Shown: positions 36,637-46,744, counted from the stretch's first letter. The stretch: 64,000 nucleotides of DNA from an uncultured Bacteroidota bacterium (GCA_903835005.1 CAILLK010000012.1:1-64000); one strand, 5' to 3'. Notes: generated by a model not told the origin, from the letters alone. Translations and numbers: made by a program.

Positions 36637-38673
36637 ATGGCCAAACAGAATACGCCGAATATAAATAAAGGAAAACCATTGCCAAGGCCGCAAACTGCTG
36701 CACCGGGGAAAGAACCTGTGAAGAGGACGCCGGTATCTGAACCGGATAGTAATTCATTTTTCGCCCGGAATATTCAATTTTTTATTGTGGCTGGTATTGC
36801 CCTGGTAACTTACCTGTGCTACCAGGCATGCCTTGAAAATAAACTGACCAACTGGGACGACCTGGGCTATATTATTAACAACTCCCTGATAAAGGATACC
36901 GGACCCGATGCGATTAAAAACATCTTCTCGCGCGAACATCCGGTTATGGGAAATTTCCACCCGCTTACCATATTACCTTATTATTATGAGTACCAGCATT
37001 ATGGACTTCAACCCTGGATATATCATTTCGATAGTGTGATATTTCATATACTGTGCACTATTTCTGTTTACTTTTTTATTAAGGTACTCACCAGGCGCAC
37101 TATTGCGGCAACTGTGGTTGCGTTGTTGTTTGGCCTGCACCCCATGCATGTGGAATCTGTGGCATGGGCTGCCGGGCGTAAGGATATAATTTATGGCATA
37201 TTTTTTATCCTATCCATTACTACTTACATTTTTTACCTGAGGGCGGAGGGCAATAAGAAAATAGCGTGGTATATAGCCGGTATACTGCTTTTCGCACTTT
37301 CCTTACTGGCAAAATCGGTTGCTGTAAGTCTGCCGGTTACTTTGTTTGCCATTGATTATTTTGAAAGAAGGAAACTAAGCTGGATGTGGATAGTTGAGAA
37401 AATACCTCATTTTGGTATGGCGCTTCTTTTTGGAATTTTCTCTGTGACTGCCCAGAAAGACATAGGCGCTATGACACTTGATGTGCATTTCAATCCTCTC
37501 GAGCGCTTTTCTCTCGGATGTTATGCTTTGTGCAACTATCTGTGGAAAGCTATTGTACCAACAGGACTGAGCAATTTTTATCCTTACCCGCTTAAAGTGG
37601 GAAATGCACTGCCCGGTGTTTATTATGTATATCCGGCTATAATAATAGGGCTGGTGGTTTTCATTATAATGTTTGCCCGGAAGAACAGAACTGTGCTGTT
37701 TGGTATCGGCTTTTTTATTATCAACATTATCCTGTTGCTTCAGTTTATCCCGGTTGGTGGCGCTATCATGTCAGACAGGTATGGTTATATCCCATATATA
37801 GGGTTGTTCTTTATTGCTGGCTGGTATGTATCAGAATACTTTGAAGTAAGAGAGAAAATGCAGACAGGTAAGATTTTGCTTGGAGCAGTTGTGGGTTATT
37901 GCCTTGTGCTTGGGTACATGACCAGTGAGCGTTGCAAAGACTGGTATGACTCAGTGAGCCTGTGGCGCGATGATATTGAGAAGCATCCTGAAGCACCGGT
38001 GGGCTATTTTTACCTGGGGCAGGAATATTTTGAACGCTATGAGAAGGCCACAAACCCTGTTGAGAAAAAAGCGCTGGGAGATAGTTGCCTTGCAAATTTC
38101 AACCTTTCGGTAGCCCGGAAACCGGATTATATTAACCCAATCATCTGCATTGCTGAACTGCAGCGTAATTACAATATGATTGATGAGGCGAAAAATACCT
38201 ATTACAAAGCACTGAAGATAAATGACAAGAATGAAAGTGTGTACCTGGGCTTAGGTGTGGTTTATGCCATCAAGAAACAGTATGACTCTTCGGAGTATGC
38301 ATTTAAAAAAGCACTTTCGCTTAAGGCATTCCTGCCCGAAGGATACAGCAATTACGCCAATTTCCTGGAAATAATGGGCAGAACTGATTCCTCTCTGGCT
38401 ATGTATGCGGTAGCTATTTCGCAAAACCCTGATGCGTGGATACCCTTTATGAACAGGGGTAAGATATACGTAAGGCTGCAGAAATATGACCTTGCGCTCA
38501 AAGACCTGAACAGGGCGCTTGATCTGAACAACGAGTCGGGGGAAAGCTATTATTTAAGGGCACGGTGCCTGGGTGCAAAAGGCAATAAGGTACAGGCGCA
38601 GCAGGATGTGGAAAAAGCAAAATCGCTGGGGTATACGCAGATGGATCCCGGGTTTTTGCAGGGGCTGAAGTAG
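36637..38673 (+). CDS. TMTC-like membrane protein: GT-C-type N-half with C-terminal TPR repeats
   Basis: A 678-residue protein. A Pro-rich cytoplasmic tail (1-45) is followed by about ten membrane segments (48-430). The first loop has the acidic pair in NWDDLGYI and later HPLTILPYY and LHPMHVESVAWAAGRKDI, all conserved in TMTC/DUF1736-type proteins related to protein O-mannosyltransferases. From about residue 455 five or so TPR units follow. Such proteins are thought to glycosylate exported proteins; the donor and target here are unknown. Two further GT-C-like proteins are encoded at 41.5-44.4 kb. Confidence 0.82.
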   Translation: MAKQNTPNINKGKPLPRPQTAAPGKEPVKRTPVSEPDSNSFFARNIQFFIVAGIALVTYLCYQACLENKLTNWDDLGYIINNSLIKDTGPDAIKNIFSREHPVMGNFHPLTILPYYYEYQHYGLQPWIYHFDSVIFHILCTISVYFFIKVLTRRTIAATVVALLFGLHPMHVESVAWAAGRKDIIYGIFFILSITTYIFYLRAEGNKKIAWYIAGILLFALSLLAKSVAVSLPVTLFAIDYFERRKLSWMWIVEKIPHFGMALLFGIFSVTAQKDIGAMTLDVHFNPLERFSLGCYALCNYLWKAIVPTGLSNFYPYPLKVGNALPGVYYVYPAIIIGLVVFIIMFARKNRTVLFGIGFFIINIILLLQFIPVGGAIMSDRYGYIPYIGLFFIAGWYVSEYFEVREKMQTGKILLGAVVGYCLVLGYMTSERCKDWYDSVSLWRDDIEKHPEAPVGYFYLGQEYFERYEKATNPVEKKALGDSCLANFNLSVARKPDYINPIICIAELQRNYNMIDEAKNTYYKALKINDKNESVYLGLGVVYAIKKQYDSSEYAFKKALSLKAFLPEGYSNYANFLEIMGRTDSSLAMYAVAISQNPDAWIPFMNRGKIYVRLQKYDLALKDLNRALDLNNESGESYYLRARCLGAKGNKVQAQQDVEKAKSLGYTQMDPGFLQGLK

Positions 38674-38922
38674 TATGTATTAATAAAAACTTAATCCTCA
38701 ACATTAATTTTGCGGCAACTGTTTTCTTTTGATTGTATGTATAGCTTTGGCATCATTATAAGAAATAATATGCTCTGTTTATCACATTCTGAAGAATAAG
38801 GGCTTTACATGGAAGTGCATGTGTATAAGTATCATAGGTTTGAATAGTCATTATGAACAATAAACGGACGGCAGATTGCGTTTTTTATAAATAATACCAG
38901 AATTTCATCCAAACTGAAGTAT

Positions 38923-40284
38923 ATGAAATCAATCCTGTTAAGTTTCATATTACTATTATGCTATACTGCAGAGGCGCAGGTAATTTGCACGTTTGCAGGT
39001 AATGACACTGTTTGGGGTTACAACTGTGATGGGTGTCCGGCAGTTACATCAGGTTTATTGATGCCTCAATGCGCGAGGCCGGATGGTGCGGGAAATGTAT
39101 TCATTGCAGACGAAAGTAATAACCGAATAAGAAGGGTAAACCCTGCCGGTATTATTTACACGGTTGCGGGCAATGGTTTACCGGTTCACAGCGGTGATGG
39201 CGGTCAGGCAACTGCGGCAGGTATCTGTCGCCCCGGTGGTGTGGCATTTGACCTTTCTGGCAATTTATTTATTGTTGAGAATACAGACACCTTTGGTAAT
39301 GGACCCTGGGTAAGGAAAGTAAATACTGCCGGCATTATAACTACATATGCCGGATGTGGAACAAACGGCTATGGTGGAGACGGAGGACCCGCGCTTGCAG
39401 CTGGATTTGCAGGAGGGATAATGGATGTTGCTGTAGACAGAACAGGCAATATATTTATTGCTGATCCTGGCAGTGAACGCATAAGAAAGATAAACCCGGA
39501 CGGGATTATTTCCACCTATGCAGGTAACGGAACTACGGGTTTCAGCGGAGATGGAGGCCCTGCAACAGCAGCTCAGATTAACAGGCCACAAGCGTTGGCG
39601 ACAGATAGTGCCGGAAATCTGTTTATTGCTGATTTTGGTAATAACCGGTTAAGAGAAGTTCTCCCGGACGGTGTTATCAATACAATAGCCGGAAACGGAG
39701 GCTTGGGTTCAGGGGGAGATGGAAACCCTGCAACAGTTGCATCTCTTGGTACTCCTGATGGCGTTGCGATAGATAAAGCAGGAAATATTTATGTATCAGA
39801 AGGTAACAGGTACAGGGTAAGAAAGATTAATACTTCAGATACAATATATACAATTGCGGGAGGCGGAATATGGGGTTATAGCGGAGACGGTGGTCCTGCA
39901 ACAGCAGCCTTACTTTCCAGTCCAAGTGGTGTAGGAGTTGATAATAACGGAAATATTTATGTATCCGATATTGGCAACAACAATGTCAGGAAAATATTCA
40001 TGGATAGTATCAGTCGATTATCGGTTCCCGGGATATCTGAACTCAAGCCATTGATACTTATAACGCCAAATCCCAACAGGGGTGCATTTATACTAACTCT
40101 TAAATCCGGTGTAACTTGCCAGGCCAAAGTCTCAATCACAGATATGATAGGCCGGGTAGTAAAAGAAACATATATCACCACAAATAAGGAAACGCAGCTT
40201 ATGCTGGATGCTCCGTCCGGCATTTATCTGCTGAGCACCCAAACCCCAAATCAGAGATGTTTTACAAAAATTGTTATTGAGTAA
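38923..40284 (+). CDS. NHL-repeat protein with T9SS sorting domain
   Basis: A 453-residue secreted protein. Signal peptide 1-19 (ends TAEAQ). Residues about 22-365 contain six or so NHL beta-propeller units with the recurring pattern GD/GGPATAA...P.G.A.D..GN.YI.D..N.RIRK(I/V)N..G.I.T.AG. The last 75 residues (ILITPNPNRG... to TKIVIE) are a T9SS type A sorting domain, so it is exported to the surface or medium. NHL propellers usually bind proteins or ligands; no enzyme signature is seen. It stands 249 bases after the TMTC-like gene. Confidence 0.9.
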   Translation: MKSILLSFILLLCYTAEAQVICTFAGNDTVWGYNCDGCPAVTSGLLMPQCARPDGAGNVFIADESNNRIRRVNPAGIIYTVAGNGLPVHSGDGGQATAAGICRPGGVAFDLSGNLFIVENTDTFGNGPWVRKVNTAGIITTYAGCGTNGYGGDGGPALAAGFAGGIMDVAVDRTGNIFIADPGSERIRKINPDGIISTYAGNGTTGFSGDGGPATAAQINRPQALATDSAGNLFIADFGNNRLREVLPDGVINTIAGNGGLGSGGDGNPATVASLGTPDGVAIDKAGNIYVSEGNRYRVRKINTSDTIYTIAGGGIWGYSGDGGPATAALLSSPSGVGVDNNGNIYVSDIGNNNVRKIFMDSISRLSVPGISELKPLILITPNPNRGAFILTLKSGVTCQAKVSITDMIGRVVKETYITTNKETQLMLDAPSGIYLLSTQTPNQRCFTKIVIE

Positions 40285-40415
40285 AGTTACTGTATAGCCA
40301 AATCTGATTTTCGGGGAAAATAATAATAGCTGCCGATTTCCCATAATTTTAAAGGTATAAAAGTAATCCTGATGGCAACAAAACTTATGCAGTTACGTTA
40401 TAAAGTCAAACAACC

Positions 40416-40904
40416 ATGATGCGGATAATATTCTTAATGTTCAATGTGATGGCACTTTCGATACCTGCCATCGCACAGAAAACACACAGAGCTTATGTAG
40501 AGCCATTTTCGGTAGCTACGCCTGAAGGGGTGGTGAGCAAGGTGAACAGTACCTATAAAAGTGCAATTGATATTACCGACAGCACAAAATGTGTGTTCAA
40601 ATCAGCTAAGGATCAGGATTCACTTGGTAAGGCTTATAATAAATTCCTGATGGAATTCGGCAAATTTTTAAGTGCTCATGGTTTTAAATGGGAACAAACA
40701 ACGAGATGCTGGAACAGAATTTATTTTAACGCAGATGGCTATGTAGATTACTACCTTTTTGATTTTAAAACTGAAATCAGCAATGAAAAGCTATTGAAAT
40801 ACAAAGAGCTTTTCGCAGAATTCAGCGATACTCATAAAATAGGAATAACTGCTTCTGAAGGCTTTGCCCAGTGCAGTCCGGTAACTTTTCAGGCAGATAA
40901 GTAA
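40416..40904 (+). CDS. Hypothetical secreted protein
   Basis: A 162-residue protein with a signal peptide (about 1-20, ending PAIAQ) and a compact mature domain with three cysteines (in KCVFKS, TRCWNR, AQCSPV). It resembles no family I can name. The stretch RIYFNADGYVDYYLFDFK suggests a mixed alpha/beta fold. The gene follows the NHL protein by 131 bases and converges on a small lipoprotein gene. Confidence 0.7.
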   Translation: MMRIIFLMFNVMALSIPAIAQKTHRAYVEPFSVATPEGVVSKVNSTYKSAIDITDSTKCVFKSAKDQDSLGKAYNKFLMEFGKFLSAHGFKWEQTTRCWNRIYFNADGYVDYYLFDFKTEISNEKLLKYKELFAEFSDTHKIGITASEGFAQCSPVTFQADK

Positions 40905-40969
40905 TAGTGCAAATCGCAACCAGCAGGGTCAATCGGAATATTTCTAAATGAGCATTTAAGGAATTAAGA

Positions 40970-41194
40970 TCACAAATGGCATGCAAAAACGTAACCGCTG
41001 GTATTGCCGTTATTCTGGGTATTGTTGCAGTTATTGCTGGCAGTGTTGTGTGATACACCATGATAATTTATAACCAGTATGGAGTCGGATACGCCCATGC
41101 CTGATACGGAGCAGGTGCAGGTGTATAATTTGGAGCAGGAAGTAAAAAGTGTTGCTGCAATTACAATAACAACTAATGGGATCAATTTTTTCAT
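40970..41194 (-). CDS. Small Cys-rich lipoprotein
   Basis: A 74-residue protein. Residues 1-19 form a lipoprotein signal with lipobox TLFTSC. The mature peptide starts CSKLYTCTCSVSG and has five cysteines in all, with an Asn/Thr-rich centre. The pattern SCSKxYTCTC is typical of small Bacteroidota lipoproteins of unknown role. It is convergent with the preceding secreted-protein gene. Confidence 0.68.
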   Translation of the reverse strand: MKKLIPLVVIVIAATLFTSCSKLYTCTCSVSGMGVSDSILVINYHGVSHNTASNNCNNTQNNGNTSGYVFACHL

Positions 41195-41537
41195 GAAACA
41201 CGATTTGACCGATGGATAAATGCTTTAAAATTATACTTCTGCAGCGCCCTGCCGCCTTGTATTTTCTGAGGTAAAACATTAAGGCATTTTAACCGGGGCT
41301 AAAGAACAGAAGGCGAATATAGCCGATTTTTTTTACTTTTAAAAACAGAACCTGTATTTGCAGGCTCCTGGTAAAAACAATTGGAATTAAGTACGGCTGG
41401 AATGGTTGCCTGATTTCATGACTTATTCTACAAAACGTTTGTAACTTAGCTGATCAATGCCAGCTATAGATGGCCTCACAGAGAGCGCTTTTTTTGTGCA
41501 CCCTTTGTTAATTCCTAAAATCAAATTCTAAACAGGA
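41195..41537. other. Divergent intergenic region
   Basis: The 343 bases lie between the small lipoprotein gene (minus) and a GT-C gene (plus) and should hold both promoters. A dyad TACAAA/TTTGTA lies at 41429-41443, next to the promoter-like AACGTTTG. A terminator-like hairpin on the minus strand (41341-41367) has no gene before it. No coding frame looks real. Confidence 0.45.
41341..41367 (-). terminator. Terminator-like hairpin with no obvious gene upstream
   Basis: On the minus strand GAGCCTG and CAGGTTC pair (7 bp, one G-U) around CAAATA and are followed by TGTTTTT. The 170 bases before it hold no convincing minus-strand gene. Confidence 0.35.
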
Positions 41538-42902
41538 ATGTACCTGAACAGATATGCAAACCTGAGAATGGATAAAAAGGATAAAATATTCATTGGCTTA
41601 ATAGCCCTGGTGCATCTGATCTGGTATCTGCTGGCATGCAGGTGGACACGGATATACATGGGCGACTCGATGGAATATATATACGAGGCGCTGAATATTA
41701 AACGATACCTTTTCTTTTACAGCGGTAACGCGGCAATGCCCATAAGTCCGGAGTATATGACCCAGCGGCAACCGCTTTACCCTTTGTTCCTGCTGGGCGT
41801 TTACCTGTTTACAATAAATAACTGGGTGGTGCTGGCGTTGCAGAGCCTGGTATCAGTAGCCAATATTTATTATGCACGGAAAGTGTTTATGAGACTGGGG
41901 TATCAAAAAAAACACGACTGGCTGCTGCTGTTATTTATCATTGCTTACCCGGCACAATTTATCAATGCCAATACCATAGCTCCGGATATATTGTTGCAGA
42001 GTTTTACTTTATTGTATCTGGGCAATTTTGTTGCATTCTGGCAGGAAAAAGAGCTTAAATATGCCGGCAGGATGAGCCTGGCACTGGTGATGGGGCTGAT
42101 GGTGAAACCGGTATTATATCCTTTTGTATGGGTGCATGTGGTGGTGATAATTACCTGTACAATTTTGCACAAAGTAAAAATGCAAAGACCCTTGCTCATT
42201 GCCATTTTTCCGCTATGCATGGTATTGATGTATAGCTTCTGGAATTATGAGCGCACAGGTAAGTTTCACTATACCAGCAATCAGTCGTTTAATGCCATTT
42301 ATTATTTCTATCCCTACCTGAGCCATAAGGCAGGACCAGACAGCGCTAATAAATTCCTGATAAATGAGCGGATAGAATATAACAACATTCCGGATTATGC
42401 CGACCGTTATGACTTTGCAAACCAACAAGGATTGAAGCTGCTGAAACAAAACTTCTTCCCCTACATGGCCTATCATTTAATGAACAGCGGGCGCATATTT
42501 ATTGAACCAGGAAAAGCAGAAATGGATCTCTTTACCGGTAGATTGACCTATGGCAGACTATACAGTAAGGAAGGAAGTGGATTCTTTGCAACAATTAAAA
42601 CTAACGGTTTATCGGGTATAGGCGGGTACGTGCAGCACAATCCTTCTATGCCATTTGTTATTCTGGTACTGTTGTTTAATTGCCTGCGGCTGTTTGGTTT
42701 GTTTTGGTTCTTGGTGAACAGGGAAATACCCTGGCCTATACGCTCCTTTATATTTGTTCTGGTGGGGTATTTTGCCCTGGCAGCAGGGCCTATAGCCAAT
42801 ACCCGGTACTTTTTGCCGGTATCATTAATTGTTATTGGCTGCTCGGTGACGGGCTTTACAGGCAAATTAAAAGGAAGAAATAACAATCCTATACAAGCAT
42901 GA
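41538..42902 (+). CDS. GT-C-like polytopic membrane glycosyltransferase (GT39-related)
   Basis: A 454-residue membrane protein with about ten hydrophobic segments. The first loop has the acidic site YMGDSMEYIYEA and then TQRQPLYPLFLLG, typical of the PMT_2/GT39 superfamily that uses lipid-linked sugar donors. An alternative start at 41568 (MDKKDK) removes ten residues. Its stop overlaps the start of the next gene (ATGA), and both proteins share the architecture, so they form a pair. The acceptor is unknown; cell-surface glycan or glycoprotein assembly is likely. Confidence 0.75.
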   Translation: MYLNRYANLRMDKKDKIFIGLIALVHLIWYLLACRWTRIYMGDSMEYIYEALNIKRYLFFYSGNAAMPISPEYMTQRQPLYPLFLLGVYLFTINNWVVLALQSLVSVANIYYARKVFMRLGYQKKHDWLLLLFIIAYPAQFINANTIAPDILLQSFTLLYLGNFVAFWQEKELKYAGRMSLALVMGLMVKPVLYPFVWVHVVVIITCTILHKVKMQRPLLIAIFPLCMVLMYSFWNYERTGKFHYTSNQSFNAIYYFYPYLSHKAGPDSANKFLINERIEYNNIPDYADRYDFANQQGLKLLKQNFFPYMAYHLMNSGRIFIEPGKAEMDLFTGRLTYGRLYSKEGSGFFATIKTNGLSGIGGYVQHNPSMPFVILVLLFNCLRLFGLFWFLVNREIPWPIRSFIFVLVGYFALAAGPIANTRYFLPVSLIVIGCSVTGFTGKLKGRNNNPIQA

Positions 42903-44440
42903 GCAGATTGCAGAAATATTATCCCTTCTTTGCTTCAGCCCTGCTGATGTGGATAGTGCTGTGGCTCATTTACCCACATTACCAGTATTATATAGACCCG
43001 GATGGTACTGCATATCTCACCATATCAAAACGCTATGCCGGTGGCGATATACAAAGGGCTATAAACGGCTACTGGAGCCCCTGGGCGTGCTGGCTCACTG
43101 CGGGCCTGATAAAGCTGGGCCTTCAGGCAATACCCGCATCTGTGATCATCAATACACTTGGGGCAACAGGCTTTCTTTATATCTCCCAGTCATTCTTCCA
43201 GAGGTTTGGTTTAGTGCGGAAGATGCAGTGGATGCTGAATATTACGCTTGCCTTCTTTTTATGTTATGCTATATTCTGGCAGTCATTTGATGATTTGTGG
43301 GAGTGTTTCTTTTTGCTGGGGGCCTTACGCCTGATGCTGATTGAGGAGTTTAAAAACAGGCCGGCATTGTGGGTTATTATGGGAGTGATCGGGGCACTGG
43401 CTTATTTTGCCAAAGCTTATTCGTTTCCCTTTTTTATACTCAATACCATTTGCTGTGCATGGTTTATTGCAAAAGGCAACAAAATACAATGGCTCAAAAT
43501 TTCTTTTGTTGCAGTAGGTATAATGGTACTTTGCGGCCTGCCCTGGATAGTGGCGCTGCATCATAAATACGGCATCTGGACCACCTCTACCTCCGGCACA
43601 CTCAATATGAGCTGGTACCTGGTGGGCCATCCGCACTGGAAGCCGGGAATTGATGTGCTGATACCACCTGCTTATCCCGACAGTCCTTATTATTGGGAAG
43701 ACCCGTGGTTTGCAAATGGTGATACGCCACATTTCTGGGATTCGTGGCATTTGTTCGGGTTGCAGATACTACGGCTGGGATACAATTTATATAAGCTTTT
43801 GAGGAGCATGCTGGAAATCTGTTTGTTCTTTCCGGTTGTTTCAGTAGTGGCTTTATTCTCCTTAAGCTCCAAGAAACTGGCTGCAATTTTTAATGATGAT
43901 AAAAGAATTCTGGTTCTCTCTTTTCTGTTATTTCCGGTTGGGTATTTATTGATCAATTTTGAGTCACGGTATATATGGTATACGGTGCCATTGGGGATGG
44001 TGATTGGTAGTTCATTATTAAACTCAATAGGTGAGAATGGGTTCAAAAGGTTATTACCTGTAATTTTTTCAATTGGTTTTCTCATTTATCCAGCATGGCG
44101 GATGATGCTTATGTATAATGTCGGTCAAATTGAATACCGCACAGCTCTGCAGTTAAAGAATCAAGGTGTTAAAGGGTTATTTACTGCTTACCCATTGCGT
44201 GGATCCATTGCCCAACAAATGGAAAGGATAGCATACTTTTCAGGGATGCAGTATTATAGTATACCCCAACCTGACAGCTGTTCTTTAAAAGATGTTATAT
44301 TTGAAATGGATAGGTATCGTGTTAATTACTTATTCAAAGCAGGTTATTACTTTAATATAAAATTACCAAATGGGAGAATGTTAACTAATGTGACCTCCGA
44401 TAAAATTTACGATTATAGTTACTTTATAGTCAATCCATAA
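42899..44440 (+). CDS. GT-C-like polytopic membrane protein
   Basis: A 513-residue protein with roughly eleven membrane segments. The first external loop carries YYIDPDGTAYLTISKRYA and then INGYWSPWACWL, the arrangement of acidic residue followed by an aromatic/proline motif seen in GT-C enzymes. A long periplasmic loop lies at about 225-290. Translation is coupled to the preceding GT-C gene through a four-base overlap. Codon use becomes more AT-rich in the last 150 codons, possibly reflecting weaker constraint. Substrate unknown. Confidence 0.72.
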   Translation: MSRLQKYYPFFASALLMWIVLWLIYPHYQYYIDPDGTAYLTISKRYAGGDIQRAINGYWSPWACWLTAGLIKLGLQAIPASVIINTLGATGFLYISQSFFQRFGLVRKMQWMLNITLAFFLCYAIFWQSFDDLWECFFLLGALRLMLIEEFKNRPALWVIMGVIGALAYFAKAYSFPFFILNTICCAWFIAKGNKIQWLKISFVAVGIMVLCGLPWIVALHHKYGIWTTSTSGTLNMSWYLVGHPHWKPGIDVLIPPAYPDSPYYWEDPWFANGDTPHFWDSWHLFGLQILRLGYNLYKLLRSMLEICLFFPVVSVVALFSLSSKKLAAIFNDDKRILVLSFLLFPVGYLLINFESRYIWYTVPLGMVIGSSLLNSIGENGFKRLLPVIFSIGFLIYPAWRMMLMYNVGQIEYRTALQLKNQGVKGLFTAYPLRGSIAQQMERIAYFSGMQYYSIPQPDSCSLKDVIFEMDRYRVNYLFKAGYYFNIKLPNGRMLTNVTSDKIYDYSYFIVNP

Positions 44441-44513
44441 CATAAATCTGAGTATATAATCGTTGTCCCCCTGATTTTCATCACCAACCCCTTAACTTTC
44501 CGGTTTTTTAAAA

Positions 44514-44521
44514 TACCTTTG
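44514..44521 (+). promoter_or_regulatory. -7 promoter box of fbaB
   Basis: TACCTTTG is a perfect TAnnTTTG match, 26 bases before the aldolase ATG. No clear -33 element is seen. Confidence 0.5.
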
Positions 44522-44547
44522 CACCCAATTCAAAAAAACGCTATAAT

Positions 44548-45606
44548 ATGTCAGCCAACAAGATTCATGAGTTATTGGGCGATAAGGCCGGTTATTACCT
44601 GGAGCATACCAGCAAAACCATTGACAAATCTGCTCTTCATATTCCATCCGGTAGTCACCTGGATGATGTGTGGAGTCAGTCGAACCGTAATGTGCGCACT
44701 TTAGGTAGTATCAGCGCTATTATGAATCATGGCCGGTTGAGCGGCTCTGGTTATGTGTCTATCCTTCCGGTTGACCAGGGAATTGAGCATAGTGGCGGCG
44801 CTTCTTTTGCTCCCAACCCTATTTATTTTGATCCTGAAAATATTGTAAAGCTGGCTATGGAAGGTGGTTGCAATGCTGTTGCTTCTACTTATGGCGTATT
44901 AGGTGCTGTGGCCCGCAAGTATGCACACAAAATACCTTTCATTGTAAAGGTGAACCATAACGAATTCCTTACTTACCCCAACAAGTTCGACCAGATCATG
45001 TTCGGCACCATCAAGGATGCATGGAACATGGGTGCGGTTGCTGTTGGTGCTACTATATATTATGGTTCTGAAGAGAGCGCCCGCCAGATAGTGGAAGTGG
45101 CTAAGGCTTTTGAATATGCACATGAGCTGGGTATGGCTACAGTATTGTGGTGCTACCTGCGCAATAACGGATTTAAAAAAGATGGTGTAGACTATGCAAC
45201 CGCTGCAGACCTTACAGGCCAGGCCAATCACCTGGGTGTAACCATTCAGGCTGATATCATCAAGCAGAAATTACCAACCAACAACGGTGGTTATACTGCT
45301 ATCAACTTTGGTAAAACCAGCAAACTGGTGTATGAAAAACTGACTACTGATCATCCTATTGACCTTTGCCGCTACCAGGTAGCCAATTGCTATATGGGCC
45401 GTGTTGGTTTGATCAACTCAGGCGGTGAGTCGAAAGGCGCTACCGACCTGGCAGAAGCAGTAATGACCGCTGTGGTGAATAAGCGCGCCGGTGGTATGGG
45501 CCTCATCAGTGGCCGTAAGGCATTCCAGAAACCAATGAACCAGGGTGTGGAACTGCTGAATACTATTCAGGATGTGTACCTCGATGGGACAGTGACAATA
45601 GCATAA
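44548..45606 (+). CDS. fbaB: Class I fructose-bisphosphate aldolase (DhnA/FbaB type)
   Basis: The 352-residue protein has the length of E. coli FbaB (350). It contains [20 protein letters not shown], the active-site strand ADIIKQK with the probable Schiff-base lysine K239, and [12 protein letters not shown]. The enzyme cleaves fructose 1,6-bisphosphate to two triose phosphates in glycolysis and makes it in gluconeogenesis, without a metal. It is a single gene with its own promoter box and a perfect terminator. Confidence 0.95.
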   Translation: MSANKIHELLGDKAGYYLEHTSKTIDKSALHIPSGSHLDDVWSQSNRNVRTLGSISAIMNHGRLSGSGYVSILPVDQGIEHSGGASFAPNPIYFDPENIVKLAMEGGCNAVASTYGVLGAVARKYAHKIPFIVKVNHNEFLTYPNKFDQIMFGTIKDAWNMGAVAVGATIYYGSEESARQIVEVAKAFEYAHELGMATVLWCYLRNNGFKKDGVDYATAADLTGQANHLGVTIQADIIKQKLPTNNGGYTAINFGKTSKLVYEKLTTDHPIDLCRYQVANCYMGRVGLINSGGESKGATDLAEAVMTAVVNKRAGGMGLISGRKAFQKPMNQGVELLNTIQDVYLDGTVTIA

Positions 45607-45625
45607 TTCTAACTGAAATAAGGAT

Positions 45626-45653
45626 AAAAAAGCCGCCCCGGGGCGGCTTTTTT
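45626..45653 (+). terminator. Rho-independent terminator of fbaB
   Basis: AAAAAAGCCGCCCC and GGGGCGGCTTTTTT form a perfect 14-bp palindrome ending in T residues, 19 bases after the stop codon. Being symmetrical, it could act on both strands. Confidence 0.92.
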
Positions 45654-45751
45654 AGTGTGTTTGGGTCTGATTGTTCTAAAGCCATTTGATTATAATAAGG
45701 ATATTCAATATTAATAGTTATCTTACCAGCTAACCACAAAATTTATATTAT

Positions 45752-46744
45752 ATGACTAACCAAACAAAAAAGAAGCCGGTTATTTTCAATCACAGTGCAG
45801 CTATTGATGATTTTGTATCGCTTGCTGTGCTGCTTACCATGCCCGATATTGACCTGAAAGGCATGGTGGTAACAAATGCTGATTGCATTGCAGGGCCTGC
45901 AATGGAAACATCCTGGAAAGTTTCCCAATTTTTCAAAATCGAGGATATACCCCTGACATTGAGCGATGCAAGGGGATGGAATTCGTTCCCCTGGTCGTAC
46001 CGCTCAGATTGTATCACTATGGGCAACATTGAAATTCTGAAGCCCTATACCGCTGAAGGTTTCCAGCCACCCTACCCGTCGGGCGAAGCAATGGTAACAG
46101 CGCTGCTCCTTGATGCAATTGAGAAAAAAGAACCTGTAACAATACTGGTGACCGGTCCGGTTACCACCATTACAAACATTGTAGCCAATAATCCGGCACT
46201 GCTGGAAGGAATTGATGAAATAGTATGGATGGGAGGCGCTATTGATGTGCCCGGAAACCTTGATGGTGGTACACTTCCGTTGCAAAATGCCAGTGTTATT
46301 CCGATACAGATTGCCAATAAAAATGCCGAGTGGAATGCTTTCTGGGATCCTTCTGCAGTTAGTGTAATGTTGCGGCTCTTCGAAAAAATCAGGGTCTTCC
46401 CGCTGGATATTACCAACCAGGCAAAGATCACAACTGGATTTAAAGCACAGTTAGCGGCACAATCTGAATTCCCGTATTCTGCTTTTGTATCGCAGGCATA
46501 TGCACTTGTGGACGACCAGCCTTTTTACGAAATGTGGAATACCTGTGCTACCGTATATCTGGCTGGTGAACCTGATATTTATGCGGCTCCTGAGGCTACA
46601 CCGCTCGATATTGTTTTGTGGGGATTTGAGCAGGGTACGCTCAGGCGCACTGATAAACCTGTTGCACATCCACAATTGGTATTTCAGAATTTCTCCGACA
46701 TTAATAATTTCTATAACTATGTGCTTGCCCAGCTGAAACGATAA
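45752..46744 (+). CDS. Nucleoside hydrolase-like protein with altered metal site
   Basis: A 330-residue member of the inosine-uridine nucleoside N-ribohydrolase fold. Family features are VTNADCIAGPA, TILVTGPVTTITNIV, EIVWMGGAI and NAEWNAFWDPSAV. The N-terminal calcium/ribose motif, normally DxDxGxDD, reads NHSAAIDD (residues 13-20), so the first two aspartates are lost. The usual C-terminal HDP-type aspartate region reads EMWNTCA. It may have a changed substrate, metal or no hydrolase activity. Cytoplasmic, no signal peptide. It is monocistronic between two terminators. Confidence 0.82.
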   Translation: MTNQTKKKPVIFNHSAAIDDFVSLAVLLTMPDIDLKGMVVTNADCIAGPAMETSWKVSQFFKIEDIPLTLSDARGWNSFPWSYRSDCITMGNIEILKPYTAEGFQPPYPSGEAMVTALLLDAIEKKEPVTILVTGPVTTITNIVANNPALLEGIDEIVWMGGAIDVPGNLDGGTLPLQNASVIPIQIANKNAEWNAFWDPSAVSVMLRLFEKIRVFPLDITNQAKITTGFKAQLAAQSEFPYSAFVSQAYALVDDQPFYEMWNTCATVYLAGEPDIYAAPEATPLDIVLWGFEQGTLRRTDKPVAHPQLVFQNFSDINNFYNYVLAQLKR

